Below, piece after piece: positions 12,671 through 26,165 of a stretch of 64,000 nt of DNA. Made by a program: the position numbers and the translations under genes. The stretch comes from Epiperipatus broadwayi (taxonomy: Eukaryota > Onychophora > Udeonychophora > Euonychophora > Peripatidae): contig JAQFVV010006274.1 in NCBI GenBank assembly GCA_028023455.1, forward strand, positions 2,230,001 through 2,294,000, in the 5' to 3' direction. The notes beneath the pieces were generated by a model. It had not been told where the DNA came from. It worked only from the letters and a program-made list of their open reading frames with translations, and ran no database searches. How positions within the stretch are numbered: position 1 is the first letter of the stretch; each line of letters begins with the position of its first letter.

Positions 12671-15600
12671 TACTTTGTTACACAATCAAATATAATAAAA
12701 ATAGTACCTATGTCATCTTTGTGGATTATGTGCCAAATAAGTAATATTTCAAATTATTAATTTCTGTAGATCATGTGCATGTAGAATGAAAAATCAAATA
12801 AACAATAAGCAAATAAATCACAACTCGACTAAGATAAGTTTAAAAACAACAGTTAACAAATTTATTTATAAATTAACAATATCATATTATTACAATAACA
12901 TAATATAAAAAAAATATTTGCAAAAAAAACAACAAAAAAACATTATTTAACATAATATATATATATACACACACACAGGAAATCTCACCAATAAATACAA
13001 GAAATAAAATAAGATAGCCTTCACTCCAGCCATTTCAAAATAAAATAAAACTTACAACAATAATGACATTATATAATCCTCATTCATTAAAATAGTATTC
13101 TATTATTTGTATTGAGAATAGTTGCAATAAATTTCTTAATTTCTAAGAAAGCTTAATATCACACTTATACTGTTATAAAATATACTTCTTATGATGTATT
13201 GTAGCAATATAAATTTATATTTTAAAATACACTTCTTAAAGTCCAACAAATAAAATATTAAAAAAAAAATTATTAAAGTCTTTCTTTACAGTTTCTGATA
13301 TTTAAATATCAGAAAATTTTAAATAAAAAATATGAATATCTCCCTTTATAAAAAAATAATATTTATGCAAAATACTTTAAGAGATAATTTCATAAATTTT
13401 TGTAACTTAAATGAGTTTAAATTATATATAATAATTTAAAGAACTATCCATAAATTATATTGCTTGATGTTTGCATTTCTTTTATTTTTATACTCTTACA
13501 TTCATCATAATATCTAAAAATCATTTCACTATTCTCACTTTCATTCCAAGTTAAATATATATCTGTTTGAGCTAAGTGATCTCTAATACTTGTATAAGTA
13601 TCAATTATCCCTCTCTTATGTTATATAATATGACAATCATCAAACACTTCAACATCATTTGTGAAAGAAATTTCTATCTACTTCATCTTGTCCTCTCAAA
13701 AATTATAACTTCAAATGGTTTAGTCACTACTTTACCCACTTATAAAACTGTCTTCTATGATGATTCCTGTGGTGATAGATAGTGATTAAAGTGTAGGATA
13801 TGAAATAGTAACAAGAGTAACTCAAAGAAGTAAAATAATATCATCAGGGATACAGTGCAAATCATTTTAATAGGTCTGTATTCATCGGGCACCCAAGATT
13901 TAAATCATGGCTCTATTATAGCACTTATTGACAATAAGGAAATGCAATTGTTCATGGAAAATGATATACATCCCAATGTTATCTGAATATTTTAATAATT
14001 TTAAAGTATGAAAATGTAATTCACATAAAACAGTTTTCAACATATCCATAACACCTAGGATTTTATATAAATATCACTCTTCTGACCACCATCCTATATC
14101 TTTCACACTGAATAACTCACTCACCATTGTAAAATATACAAGTGGCATTCTAAAATTATTTCCAAAACAACAATATTAAAAAAACAATAAATATTTAAAT
14201 TCATGTCAAGATAGTTTTTTCTAAATTTTTCATGCAGAAATGATTTTTATAAAACATACATCAGTACTATGCATTTATTTTTTGTTATTATATAATTTAG
14301 AGATCAGTATTAAGTTTTTCACTGTGTTTCAATGGACATTTGCAAAGATAAAACATTAATAAATTTAAGATGCTATCTAATGTACACATATTCAAGCATT
14401 CACATTAAATAAATATTTTTAAATACCCTTGGATGTTTAAAAAACATTTATACTCATTCATCAATTCTTTTATAAAAAATGCACACGATGATAATTTCTG
14501 TCAATGGTTCATTCCACTGTTTAATATTAAATTTAAGCAATATGAAATACTAATTTAAATACTAATTAGGATATATCATTTAAAAAAATAAATAAGCAAA
14601 ATGTAATCTAAATAATAAAAGAAATTAATAATGATCTCAACCATCATTAAATCATTACAGCGATCTGTTTCTTGGGCCATACATTCAGAAAAATCAATTA
14701 TGATTATAATTTATCTTGTTCAGAAAATTACTTTCTGAATACCCATTTTTATTATTTAACATTCTAATAATAATAAAATTAATCTATTTTAAGATTACAT
14801 TTAAAGTATGACAAAAGGTTAGTTTTAAAACAAATATTAACATTAGACTTAGTAAAAAAGATAAAGTTTTTAAAGTTATAAAAAGATTTTGTTCTCTCCT
14901 CATGCTTGTCAGGAATGGTTGGACAGCTTTGTGCATGATCATACTCTTGTATTGGTACCATTAAAAATGTAGAAGTAATAATAATAGAATCCACTAAAAT
15001 CTAAGAAGGATATTAACTATCTTTTAAGATAAAATGTTTATTTCAGTCATTTCTGAAAATTTTATCTAGGGATTTAATATCTTCATAGAATAATAATTTA
15101 AAATCCATTTTATATGGAATATTTTCTTACATATATTTCAGCCATTGTGTATAACAAATATATTGTAGTAAATATAATATAAGTAATATTCACATTTTCC
15201 ATCAGTCAAAAATATTAGTAGCAGATATTATATAATATAAATGATTTATTTAATACATTTATCAGCAGATATGTAGTTCATGAAATAAAATAAATATTTT
15301 TTCTTAAAAAAAATATTATTTTTATCCTTTTAAAATGTATATCTTTTCATTAAATATTTTAATTTTCCATGTAAAAATCAGATAAATCATTCAAAGCATA
15401 TATTAAATGATATAATTTCAATCTTTTAAAAAGGTGTATTAGAGTTCATTATTTTCAGATAAAATTATTTTTTAAACCATATAATTTATTGATTTAATCA
15501 ATAGCAAGTCTTTTCAAAATCATAAAACACATTCAAAAGACATTTTCTTCAATTTGTCTTTAAATACATCATTCTTAAAACATAAGTCCATTTTGATTAT

Positions 15601-17133
15601 TTTAAAGACAAATTAAATGTAAATTATTACTAGCAATTATATAAAAAAATAAACATTAATCATACCATAAACATTTAAAATTCAGTTTTTAAACTTATAT
15701 GCCATGTCTTAATTTTCTTCTCTTTCTTTCAAATTTAATACTATGATAAAGATTTTTAATAAATATCTTATCCTTCTTAATTGACTTTGATAAATTATTT
15801 TCATTGTAATATGATAAAGTTATTGCAAAAAAAATATTCATTCACTCCAGACATACTATTTATAAAAATTTCAAAGTCCTTACATAAATCTTCTCCATTG
15901 TTGCATTATATTTCTTGATATTTAGTGTTCATAATCCCAATATTTAAGTAGCTTCTATTATGTTTCATAGAATTATTAAGGTTCTAAGCTAAGTTCAAGT
16001 AAGAATAGACTGACAGAGAAATTTGGTGTTTAGTGAATCATTATTTAAATAGTTATTCCAATTATATTTTTCAAAACACTTTTAAGTAAAATAATAATAA
16101 TAAAGAAATTACTATTGTCACAATATAAAAAATATATAGCTATAAATTTCAAACTAAATCTGTCTTAATCCAAATCTCTAAATCACTGAAATCACTAAGA
16201 ATCACTAAAAAATCACTGTCTAGACTGGCTTCAACCTTTCTCTTTATACTGGTCTTAATCCAATGACTTCATTGGTCAATACTGCTTGTAAAAATTTGTT
16301 AATTTACATAATTACATCAATAACATTTTTAAAATTAAGTTTTAAAACTATGAGTTATCAATTATTAAATATTATCAAATTAGTTAATATCTTAAATATA
16401 ATAATATCAATAAAGCAAGTCATATATAATGTGACATTGCTTTTATAAGGTTGTATTTACAGAAATGTAATTTAGGCAGTGTACCAATAGCTCAAACCCT
16501 TAAATATTAAATATCTTTATCTAGAAATGAAATATTTTTATTAAAACAATTTTTAATATTTTAATAACCACCTAAATTGATTTAAAAATAAAATACTACA
16601 CCTAAATAAAATAATAATTTTTAATTATTACTTTTCTAATATTAACTCTAGATTTAATATTTATTACACTTTATTATGTATCAAACTTTTGTTAACAAGC
16701 TAAAATTTAAATTTTCTTCCCCTAACTTTGAAAGCCCACATATTCACGTAATCACCTCTAATCACGTGATACTTTCAGCACATTATAAGCTAATATTAAA
16801 TTAACTATTATTTAAATAATATTTTAAACAAACATAATTACCTTAAACATATAATATCAAATATGTATCACTATAATTAAGCTATTCTACCATTATAGTA
16901 TCTTTTAAAAATAATAAATAAAAATTAATATTATCTTTAAACAATTTATTGTATCAGTTTATTATTTAATTCATCTTCAAATGAGTTCAAAGTATCTAAT
17001 ATATCTTTATAAATTCCTATGTACTGATTTTGAACCTGTACAACCTATAATATCAAAATTATATGCTAAAAATAACATAAATGTAATTTTTTTAAAAATA
17101 TTGCTATTTTTCAATCCTACCTAACTATCTGTA
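12671..17133. other. AT-rich non-coding sequence with small palindromes
   Basis: No exon or RNA gene could be supported. Small features are a perfect 24-bp palindrome at 13292-13315 (TTTCTGATATTT and its complement), a (TA)n/(CA)n patch at about 12955-12977, and a stem of 'aatttgtctttaaa' with 'tttaaagacaaatt' around 15552-15615. The short frames at 13576-13782, 14779-14994 and 16263-16448 have AT-driven composition and no motif. Confidence 0.5.
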
Positions 17134-17148
17134 CCAATTATAAAGAGT

Positions 17149-17189
<41 letters not shown>

Positions 17190-17202
17190 TCTTTATAATT
17201 GG
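17134..17202. repeat. Hairpin with (TA)n core, first of an adjoining pair
   Basis: Arms CCAATTATAAAGAGTAC (17134-17150) and GTACTCTTTATAATTGG (17186-17202) are perfect complements around a (TA)n core. The next hairpin starts on its last base. Confidence 0.95.
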
Positions 17203-17222
17203 TCTGAATATATTTTTGTATG

Positions 17223-17257
<35 letters not shown>

Positions 17258-17285
17258 GTAAAACCATACAAAAATATATTCAGAC
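17202..17285. repeat. Hairpin with (TA)n core, second of an adjoining pair
   Basis: Left arm 17202-17228 starts GTCTGAATATATTTTTG, and right arm 17259-17285 is its reverse complement over 27 bp. A (TA)n tract lies between. It adjoins the hairpin at 17134-17202 with no gap. Confidence 0.95.
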
Positions 17286-17482
17286 TTAGAAGCTATCTCA
17301 ATATTCTTCTAAGATCAATACTCTTTATCTAGTCACAATATGATCTTTGTCATAAGACCAAAGCTAAGCTCTTCATTAAGCATAATAATCAAGGCATTTA
17401 TAATGTTATATAAATTTTGTAACTTTACAAAGAGTAATGAATAATAAAAACACAATCATTGGAGAATGTTTTTATGATAAAG

Positions 17483-17652
17483 GTAATATTTTAAACAGCA
17501 TTAAACTGTTGCACATGTGCTTTGGATTTTAACTATAAAATGAATGAATACAAACACTTCAAACACATGTGTTTGAAGTGTTTGTATTCATTCATTTTAT
17601 AGTTAAAATCCAAAGCACATGTGCAACAGTTTAATGCTGTTTAAAATATTAC
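17483..17652. repeat. Perfect 170-bp palindrome without spacer
   Basis: The 85-bp arms meet at ACATGT (centre between 17567 and 17568), and I checked them base by base as exact reverse complements. A 15-bp direct repeat TTATGATAAAGGTAA lies at 17472-17486 and 17692-17706, overlapping the left end and 39 bp beyond the right end. It may be a fold-back insertion, a source of double-stranded RNA, or an assembly or library fold-back artefact. No open frame crosses it. Confidence 0.96.
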
Positions 17653-17709
17653 AGTTTGTAAAAACATCGCACGCTATAAAAAATAATTGACTTATGATAA
17701 AGGTAAGTA

Positions 17710-20059
17710 AAAGAAAAAATGTATCCTTGGTTAACTGATCATGAGAATCTAATGAAGATACAGTCAAGATAAAATTATACATATTCCAAACAAATGAGAC
17801 CTAATAACTCCATACTTGATTATGGACTACAAACTCCTATTTATTTAATAAATGAAATCAAATACATTTAATGGTTTGAGTGATTAAACATATAACTTAA
17901 TTGTTTATTAATATTAAATTTCATTTGCAGAATATTTAATATTACAGCCTAAAAATAATTATCATCGTGTTATTTTATCCAGTCACTTGCAAGTAAAATT
18001 GAACAAATTGTAATGATTTTTAACTCTCCCATATGACAAATCATCCTTGAATGCATTCAAATAATAAACAATATCTATTAATATCATGGTTGAGATACAA
18101 TTTGGATGTAAAAGTAAATGCTGAAATTCAGAAAGTATTTTTATGATGCACTCACACAATAAAGTGAAAAACCAGATGTAAATCAAAAGATTTTAAACTA
18201 CAATTAATTAAATTGTTTAATTAAAATAATATATACAAATGATGAAAATAATTCCAGGATGACAATTTTTGAAATACGTTATATAATTTCATTATATTAT
18301 TATTTTATTGCTGTATATGCACACACACACACACACAAATAGTATAGTTTGCATAAACTTATGTGTTAGTAAGTGTTTCTCTGAAAGTATGTGATAATAT
18401 TTTACTCATAATTATATGATGAAGTAGTTCACCATATAATTATAAATATGAATTGTTTATTGTTTATTATATATATTTTAATTATTTTATTCTAATCAGT
18501 CTTATAAATGATGTCTTTTTTGTCTTTATGAATTATTACATATGTCTTTGACATCATTTGATAATTATTCACATTTTTAAAATTAAGAAGTTATGCAGAA
18601 ATCTTTAATTACTCATCCAATCATTTCTAAAGGTAAAACTAATCAGTAGGTGTAAGACTCTACATGAATAATATCCACTAAGTCACCAGTAATGAAGGCT
18701 GTATCATCTTATATAATGAATTTTTTTTTTACAATCAGTGCATTGACACTCTTCTGATTAATCTAGAAAAACCAGGGATACAGATAATCGTATTTTAGTC
18801 AATAATGAATTACTATCTAGCTGACTATAGTTGATCTATCATAAAGCTTGATTGTAATTATACGTTTTTATTGTTCACTTAAGACTGAATGAATCCCCAG
18901 TAGTGGGCATGATATAAGAATATGCTAATGATTACACTACCAGGATATTTTAAATGACTTCAACCAATGTGAAAACTGTTTATGCTTGTAGAAGCAAACA
19001 AAATGTTTTTACATAAACATATTTATTAATGTATGTATATTTAAAAACGATTTTTTTATCATGGAGCATCAACATAATCTAGAAGCCCTTGGATTCGTTT
19101 CTTCATTAAAATCAATCAACAAAGTATTACATTTTTAATTAAAATGAAAAATTCTCGTCAATAATTTGAAGGTTCACACTTTATTTGGATTTAAATAATA
19201 TATATACTCATAAACATTTGAGTTATCATCTCAGGGTGTACAAATCTTAATTTATTTATTAAGTGGATATGATAACTGCCTTTAGGCAAGATTTTATTGT
19301 CAGATAATTCTTTTTTTAAAAAAGTAACAATAAACTCCCAGAGAAAATATTAAAAAAATAATAAATTAATATTAAAATGTATTATTTGATTTAAAAAAAA
19401 ATTTTTTTAAATTTTTTATTATAAAATAGCAATCAATTATTTTTATTAAAAAGATTTATTTATGAATAACTAATCAATGAACTTCAAATATTATATTGAA
19501 GTCAAAATAACTCTTATAATCATGACGAAGTAGTTCATTACGCTTATGTATGTTAAATGTTTTGTTTTAAGACAGTGGGACAATAGGATAGTCTAACCGC
19601 ATCATAATCGTCAACATGGTAATTTTCTACGATTTATCATCTTCTAACACAATTAATTTTAATATTTTAGAAGTTAGAATCACTTCATAAAATTTATAAG
19701 GACTTTAGATAATTAAAATGCATTTATATATATATTCAGTAATAGAATGTTAAAAACTTAAAAAGATTCATAAAGGAAAGTTAGTAAATAGACTTCAAAT
19801 GAATTTAAAGTAAAACAGACATCTTTCAATTTAATCTGTAATTCTTTCATAAAAAATAATCAAATGGCTAGTGTGTGAAAAGTTACGTGACTGTTATAAA
19901 AAGTAATAGGTAAATTTTCTATTAAAGAACCTTTATCTCTCAAGTCTGACACACCCGCTCTGCTATACTACAAGCATCCATGACATTAATTCACTTATTG
20001 TAGTTTCAATAATAATTTATTATTTCTAATGTATACAGTGATATCTAACCAAACATATG
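17710..20059. other. AT-rich non-coding sequence
   Basis: No gene supported. A short (CA)n run lies near 18320-18338. A segment near 18418-18460 ('gaagtagttca') recurs in diverged form near 19525, hinting at an old dispersed repeat. The 67-codon minus frame at 17983-18186 shows no recognisable family. Confidence 0.45.
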
Positions 20060-20950
20060 AGGTTTACATTGTTATTCTAACTATCTTGTTATTTCCATTT
20101 GGAGTTCTGTTGAGTCTATGTTGTGCAAGATGGTGTGAACATTAAATCTTTCACATATTTGGTATCTGATTGTTACCTCCCTTTCCCCCCTTGTTGTTAG
20201 TTTGGCATATTGTATAATGTCCAAGTGTCCTCAAATGCTTTTGATGATGCCAGGAATTGGTCTCTCTTCTGGATTTTAATCATTGTTTTGAAAAAAACCT
20301 GTGTTATATGAGGTTGTAGGTGTTCCATGATTATTTACAACATGTAACCCATATGGTGCAGTTAAAAAATATTGAGAGACATATTATTGGGTAGGTTTTA
20401 GTGTTGATACTGTCCTTCAGAGATGAGATCAGTTGGAAATCCATCTTGGTGTTGGAAAATATGATTTCTCAGATCACTCTGAGTCCCGTACATTGTGAGA
20501 AGAGATGATCTGATGTCTCATCACAGTTCATGCAAATGCTGCAAGTAGGTCTATGTTGTTGTGACCTCATTTGTAAAAGAAAAAGTGATTTGTAGGTAGT
20601 CCATTAATGTTGCATTTAATGAGGAAATGTAGGTATTTGGTCTCTAGACTCCATCTTTTAAAGTTGGATACCAGTTTCTGATTATTGTAATAAAGTGTGT
20701 TGATTATAGGATGTAAGATTGTATGGAGGATTGTGTATGCTTGCCATAATGAGATTTTTGAATTGAATGTAGAGTCAGTTATTGGGCAGTGCTGTTTGAT
20801 AAGACTTGTGAGCCTAGTTGCACTTATTGCATTGCATTACAAGTTCTTCAAATTCAGCAATATACATTTTTTATTTGTGTCTCAGCCATTAGTGCATCTC
20901 TGCAACTCTGGAGCATTCATGAGTGAATTTCTATAGCTTGACATGACCAG
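20060..20950 (-). pseudogene. Degenerate LINE, reverse transcriptase C-terminal region
   Basis: On the minus strand, 20490-20543 reads CSICMNCDETSDHLFSQC, the Cys/His pattern (C-x2-C, then HLF-x2-C) of the zinc-binding module that follows the polymerase domain in many LINE proteins. Just upstream on that strand (about 20570-20660) another frame reads HFLIKCNINGLPTNHFFFYK, the kind of 'W-x-LP-K-HFL-K-NGLPT' segment that precedes this module. The two are in different frames, so the copy is frameshifted. The base composition is richer in G+C than the surroundings. The limits are approximate, and catalytic polymerase motifs are not visible here. Confidence 0.6.
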
Positions 20951-22879
20951 CATTTTATTTCATAAACAGAAAACATTTCAATGCAATAATCTTTTGCAAA
21001 ACATGTTTTTACCACATACCGATTAATTACTGTTTAGCAGTATGACTATACCACCACTTAACATGTTTAATATTGTGATCATGTTGGACCATACTGCCAT
21101 CTATTGACACAGGTAGAAAAACAATTAATAATCCTGCAGTTTTTTTGACTTTCATATATAACATACTTTCTGATTTTCTCTGTCTATTTAGGAAAACAAA
21201 AAGGAAACAAACATTGGTTCAATTGTTTTATACATAGTTAATTCTATTTTCGACTTTTTATATGACTATGTTGAAAATATATTGTTTAAAGAAAATCATG
21301 AGTATTTGAAAAATTGTGGAAGAAATAGGAGACTTGGAGAAGAGGATCTGGATAATTATGGTGATACTTTTAATAATGAGATATAACAATAAATATTCCA
21401 ATATTGTATAGAGAATGGATTACATTAAATTATTTTATTTTCTGAAACCTAATTAAAATAAATTAACTGGGCTTCATATTATATGCAAAAACATGACATC
21501 ATTCAACTATTTATAGTACATAAATTGTGTACCACATATTCATATTTTTTATAAATCTTATTTATTGAATGAATCAAAATATCCTTATAAATTTATTGTC
21601 ATAACGTTGCATCTACAATTTTTTAAGCCTTATTTTGTATTTCATTACAAAAAGTGAATTAACAAAAGAAATGTAGTGTGATGTTCTTTAGATTATTAAC
21701 AAGATTAAAATACAGTATATACTTAAACAATAGAAAAGTTAAAAGTTATTAAAATAATTTTAGTGATAATAACTGCATATAAGAATAGATCTTCAAACAG
21801 TCATGCAATATGACCATGACATAGCTGCAACTATATAATAATGATGTATATACAAATGTTGGTTTATACACTAAAGATTTGAGAAGAACACGAATATGTG
21901 CTATATAATTTATATATTGAAATTAACAAGTCACTTTTGAAAAAAAAAGAGCTATTTTATTAATTTATTTATTTATCATCATCATTACACAAAACATGAA
22001 TCTGCACAAACATTCTTAACGATTTTCTAATTTATTTAGCTAATTAAATTAATTGCTTAACATTATAATTCAACAAAACACTCTACTAAAACTTTTTATA
22101 TTGTAGGGCTAAACAGCATCTATTGGAACAATCTAGAGCTTATCAAATCAAGCATCTTCAATCCAATTTTTTAAAAAAGTAACTCCATAAATAAAATATG
22201 CTCTTCTATTTATACTTTATTGTTATCACTTATTAGACTTATTAGTGATTATTAAATGATAGTGCAATTTAATCTGCATTTCCAAACTGGTCTTTATATT
22301 TTCTCTTTATCAATAAAGACTTAAAAATTGAAAGCTGAAACTAATGCAGTTATGCATTTGATAATTATCTTTATTTTCTTCTTTACTATCTAATTAATAG
22401 TCTAAAATTAAAAATCATAACATTTTGAATTCAAGACAAAGCGATTTTTAGTTTTATAGATCTAATACTAGGGCAGTTACTATATATTATTAACCTACTT
22501 TATTCTAAGTATAGGAATTTTTTTTCTTCAGCAAGAGATGCTAATACTGAGTATAATAAATAAGCACAGCCCTTCTTTCTTGTCTCTAACACAATCTGGT
22601 AGATTACTCAAATGAAAGAATCTAATGATATATTAGCAAGTAAAAGCTAAAACCCATTAAAAATTTTGATTACTTTAGAATTATCAAATTGATATTTAAA
22701 CTTTTTTAGATACTTACTTCTGACATTTGCCACTCTAAAAGAATACCATCTTACTGGGGCTAAAAAGATTTTGTTGATTACAATTAAAATTCAATAATAA
22801 AATAGGGGAATATTATTCTACTAATATCAAGAAAACTATCTCATGTATTTTTTAGCACACACACATATATATATATCAA
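20951..22879. other. AT-rich non-coding sequence
   Basis: No gene supported. The phrase 'ccatctattgaca' near 21090 resembles 'ccatctgttgaca' in the satellite array that follows, possibly a single distant relative of that repeat. Confidence 0.4.
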
Positions 22880-23203
22880 TAAACAGATGGCGTTCTACCA
22901 AAAACACCGTCAAACGTATGTTTACATAAACGTCAGAGCAAGCATTCGCTATCTCTAACTTTAATTCCACTTTCAGATTATGATTTCAAGCTATTTGCTA
23001 TCATCAGTGAAAGACAGGAATAAGAAACTATATCTAAACACAAACTCTGAGCATTTATAAAACAGTTTCTAATCAGCTTGCAAGCGTGAATCTTTTAGAC
23101 ACGTAATGTCTTCAAACTCAGCATAGCAAACCAGATAGCTATATGGGTCTGATATCAGTTCAGCATCACCACATAGTAGAAGCCTCTGCAATATATATCA
23201 TTG
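22880..23203 (-). repeat. Satellite unit 0, inverted relative to the array
   Basis: This reads as the reverse complement of the units that follow. It runs from 'cagatggcgttctaccaaaa' to 'ctctgcaatatatatcattg' and is joined head-to-head to unit 1. The shared arms are about 300 bp long, so the array begins with a large inverted repeat. The distal part of the unit is missing. Confidence 0.93.
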
Positions 23204-25100
23204 TGGTGATGCTGAACTGATGTCAGATCCATATAGCTATCTGGCTTGCTATGCTGAGTTTGAAGATATTACGTGTCTAAAAGATTCACGCTTGCAAGCT
23301 GAATAGAAACTGTTTCATAAACGGTCAGAGTTTGTGTTTAGATTTAGTTTCTTATTCCTGTCTTTCGCTGATGATTGCAAATAACTTGAAATCATGATCT
23401 GAAAGTGGAATTAAAGTTAGAGATAGTGAATGCTTGCTCTGACGTTTATGTAAACATACGCTTGATGGTGTTTTTGGTAGAACGCCATCTGTTGACATAA
23501 ATACAAGCATTAGCAAGTTTTTAACTTGTTTTTTGTTTTCGTAAATGTACCTTTGAGGTCTTTCTAGCAATGATATATATTGCAGAGGTTTCTACTATGT
23601 GGTGATGCTGAACTGATATCAGACCCATATAGCTATCTGGCTTGCTATGCTGAGTTTGAAGACATTACGTGTCTAAAAAATTCACACTTGCAAGCTGAAT
23701 AGAAACTGTTTCATAAATGCTCAGAGTTTTTCACTGATAATAGCAAATAGCTTGAAATCATGATCTGAAAGTGGAATTAAAGTTAGAGATAGTGAATTCT
23801 TGCTCTGATGTTTATGTAAACATACGCTTGACTGTGTTTTTGGTAGAACGCCATCTGTTGGCATAAATACAAGCATTAGAAAGTTTTTAACTTGTTTTTT
23901 GTTTTTGTAAATGTACCTTTGAGGTCTTTCTAGCAATGATATATATTGCAGAGGCTTCTACTATGTGGTGATGTTGAACTGATATCAGACCCATATAGCT
24001 ATCTGGCTTGCTATGCTGAGTTTGAAGACATTATGTGTCTAAAAGATTCACGCTTGCAAGCTGAATAGAAACTGTTTCATAAATGCTCAGAGTTTGTGTT
24101 TAGATCTAGTTTCTTATTCCTGTCTTTCACTGATGATAGCAAATAGCTTGAAATCATGATCTGAAAGTGGAATTAAAGTTAGAGATAGTGAATGCTTGCT
24201 CTGACATTTATGTAAACATACGCTTGATGGTGTTTTTGGTAGAACGCCATCTGTTGACATAAATACAAGCATTAGCAAGTTTTTAACTTGTTTTTTGTTT
24301 TCGTAAATGTACCTTTGAGGTCTTTCTAGCAATGATATATATTGCAGAGGCTTCTACTATGTGGTGATGCTGAACTGATATCAGACCCATATAGCTATCT
24401 GGCTTGCTATGCTGAGTTTGAAGACATTACATGTCTAAAAGATTCATGCTTGCAAGCTGAATAGAAACTGTTTCATAAATGCTCAGAGTTTGTGTTTAGA
24501 TCTAGTTTCTTATTCCTGTCTTTCACTGATGATAGCAAATAGCTTGAAATCATGATCTGAAAGTGGAATTAAAGTTAGAGATAGTGAACGCTTGCTCTGA
24601 CATTTGTGTAAACATACGCTTGATGGTGTTTTTGGTAGAATGACATCTGTTGACATAAATACAAGCATTAGCAAGTTTTTAACTTGTTTTTTGTTTTTCA
24701 TAAATGTACCTTTGAGGTCTTTCTAGCAATGATATATATTGCAGAGGCTTCTACTATATGGTGATGCTGAACTGATATCCAACCCATATAGCTATCTGGC
24801 TTGATATGCTGAGTTTGAAGACATTACATGTCTAAAAGATTCACGCTTGCAAGCTGAATAGAAACTGTTTCATAAACACTCAGACTTTGTGTTTAGATCT
24901 AGTTTCTTATTACTGTCTTTCACTGATGATAGCAAATAACTTGAAATCATGATCTGAAAGTGGAATTAAAGTTAGAGATAGTGAATGCTTGCTCTGACAT
25001 TTAAGTAAACATACGCTTGATGGTGTTTTTGGTAGAACACCATCTGTTGACATAAATACAAGCATTAGCAAGTTTTTAACTTGGTTTTTTGTTTTTCATA
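23204..25100 (+). repeat. Satellite array, five direct units of about 396 bp
   Basis: The unit landmark 'tgcagagg' recurs at 23581, 23947, 24343 and 24740, giving spacings of 366, 396 and 397. The short unit has lost about 30 bp near 23729, between 'ctcagagttt' and 'ttcactgat'. Units share 'gtggtgatgctgaactgat', 'ttgaagacattacgtgtcta' and 'catctgttgacataaataca'. Each unit has a minus-strand open frame of about 72 codons starting with TTG, not ATG. Differences among copies are mostly amino-acid changing, so a selected protein is unlikely. The array ends at a short (TA)n with a TTGTA edge, exactly where repeat family A copy 2 begins. Confidence 0.95.
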
Positions 25101-26165
25101 TATATATATTGTAATATTAAGAAATCAAAGTGTGATGATGGAAAGATGGGAAATTAGCATTGTCCCCAAATATCACAAATAAAAAATATCAAAAATAATA
25201 AATAAATCAGCATGGAATAAACTGGAAAATATATTAATAATATTCAAATCGTCAAAATAAATAGTCAACTTTTGTGATTGGATCTAAAAGAAGTACTTTA
25301 TAAACAGGCTAATTATTTAGCCACTACCAAACTTAGAACAAATTATAACAATCATCTGGGTGCACATCCTTAAGTGCCAATATATCACTCATAATAAAAA
25401 ATACAGCTGATCATCATTAATGCTCTGGTCGTATAGTGCCATTAGTGTACAGGCCAACTATAATTTTTTTTTTTACATAAAAAAAATAAAATGCAGTGAA
25501 TGGACTTCAAAGGTGATACCTTTGTACAATCTAAGAATTATCTAGATCTTCAAACATAAATATATACCCCCACATATAAATAAATTAATCATTATTGTCT
25601 GAAACTAGCTCAAGAAGCAAGGGTTCTAAGATCTGTGACTGTGAACAAGAGAAAGGTAAATGTATATGCTCAATACATTTTAATTTAAATAGGTTTACTG
25701 GATAATTGAAAAATCTTTAAAATACTAAGCTATAATAGGATCAAATCAGACCCACTGCCTAATTTATAGAATAAGTAGATGGGGGAATAATGTTATTAAC
25801 ACTATTATTTTTTTAAAACAATTATTTAATAAAATAAGTGATAACATTGATTAGAAAAACTACAAAAATAATATGTTTTTAACTCTCACCCATTTTATAA
25901 AACAAAAGAATTTCTTACAAAAATTATGACGAGCCAATTGATTTTTTTACTCATTAAATTAATTAAACCTTACTTTCATTAAGATATTTCCTGTTTAATA
26001 ACTACAGTTAGAAAACAACTTTTAGTAATAAAAGATAATGAATTAATTAAAATAAAGTAGCATTGTATATTTAAATGTTACAGCATTCCTAGCCATCCCA
26101 TGAATGATATGCAGCTTGCTTCATCAGCTGAAAACATCCTCAGCACATTTTAACAAAATTAATAT

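Noticed and set aside
12484-12760. Poly-Asn, poly-Ile and poly-Tyr frames on both strands
   Set aside because: All are produced by the (AAT)n microsatellite.
22880-25100. CRISPR-like array of regularly spaced repeats
   Set aside because: The units are about 396 bp and contiguous, with no short-repeat and unique-spacer pattern; the setting is eukaryotic.
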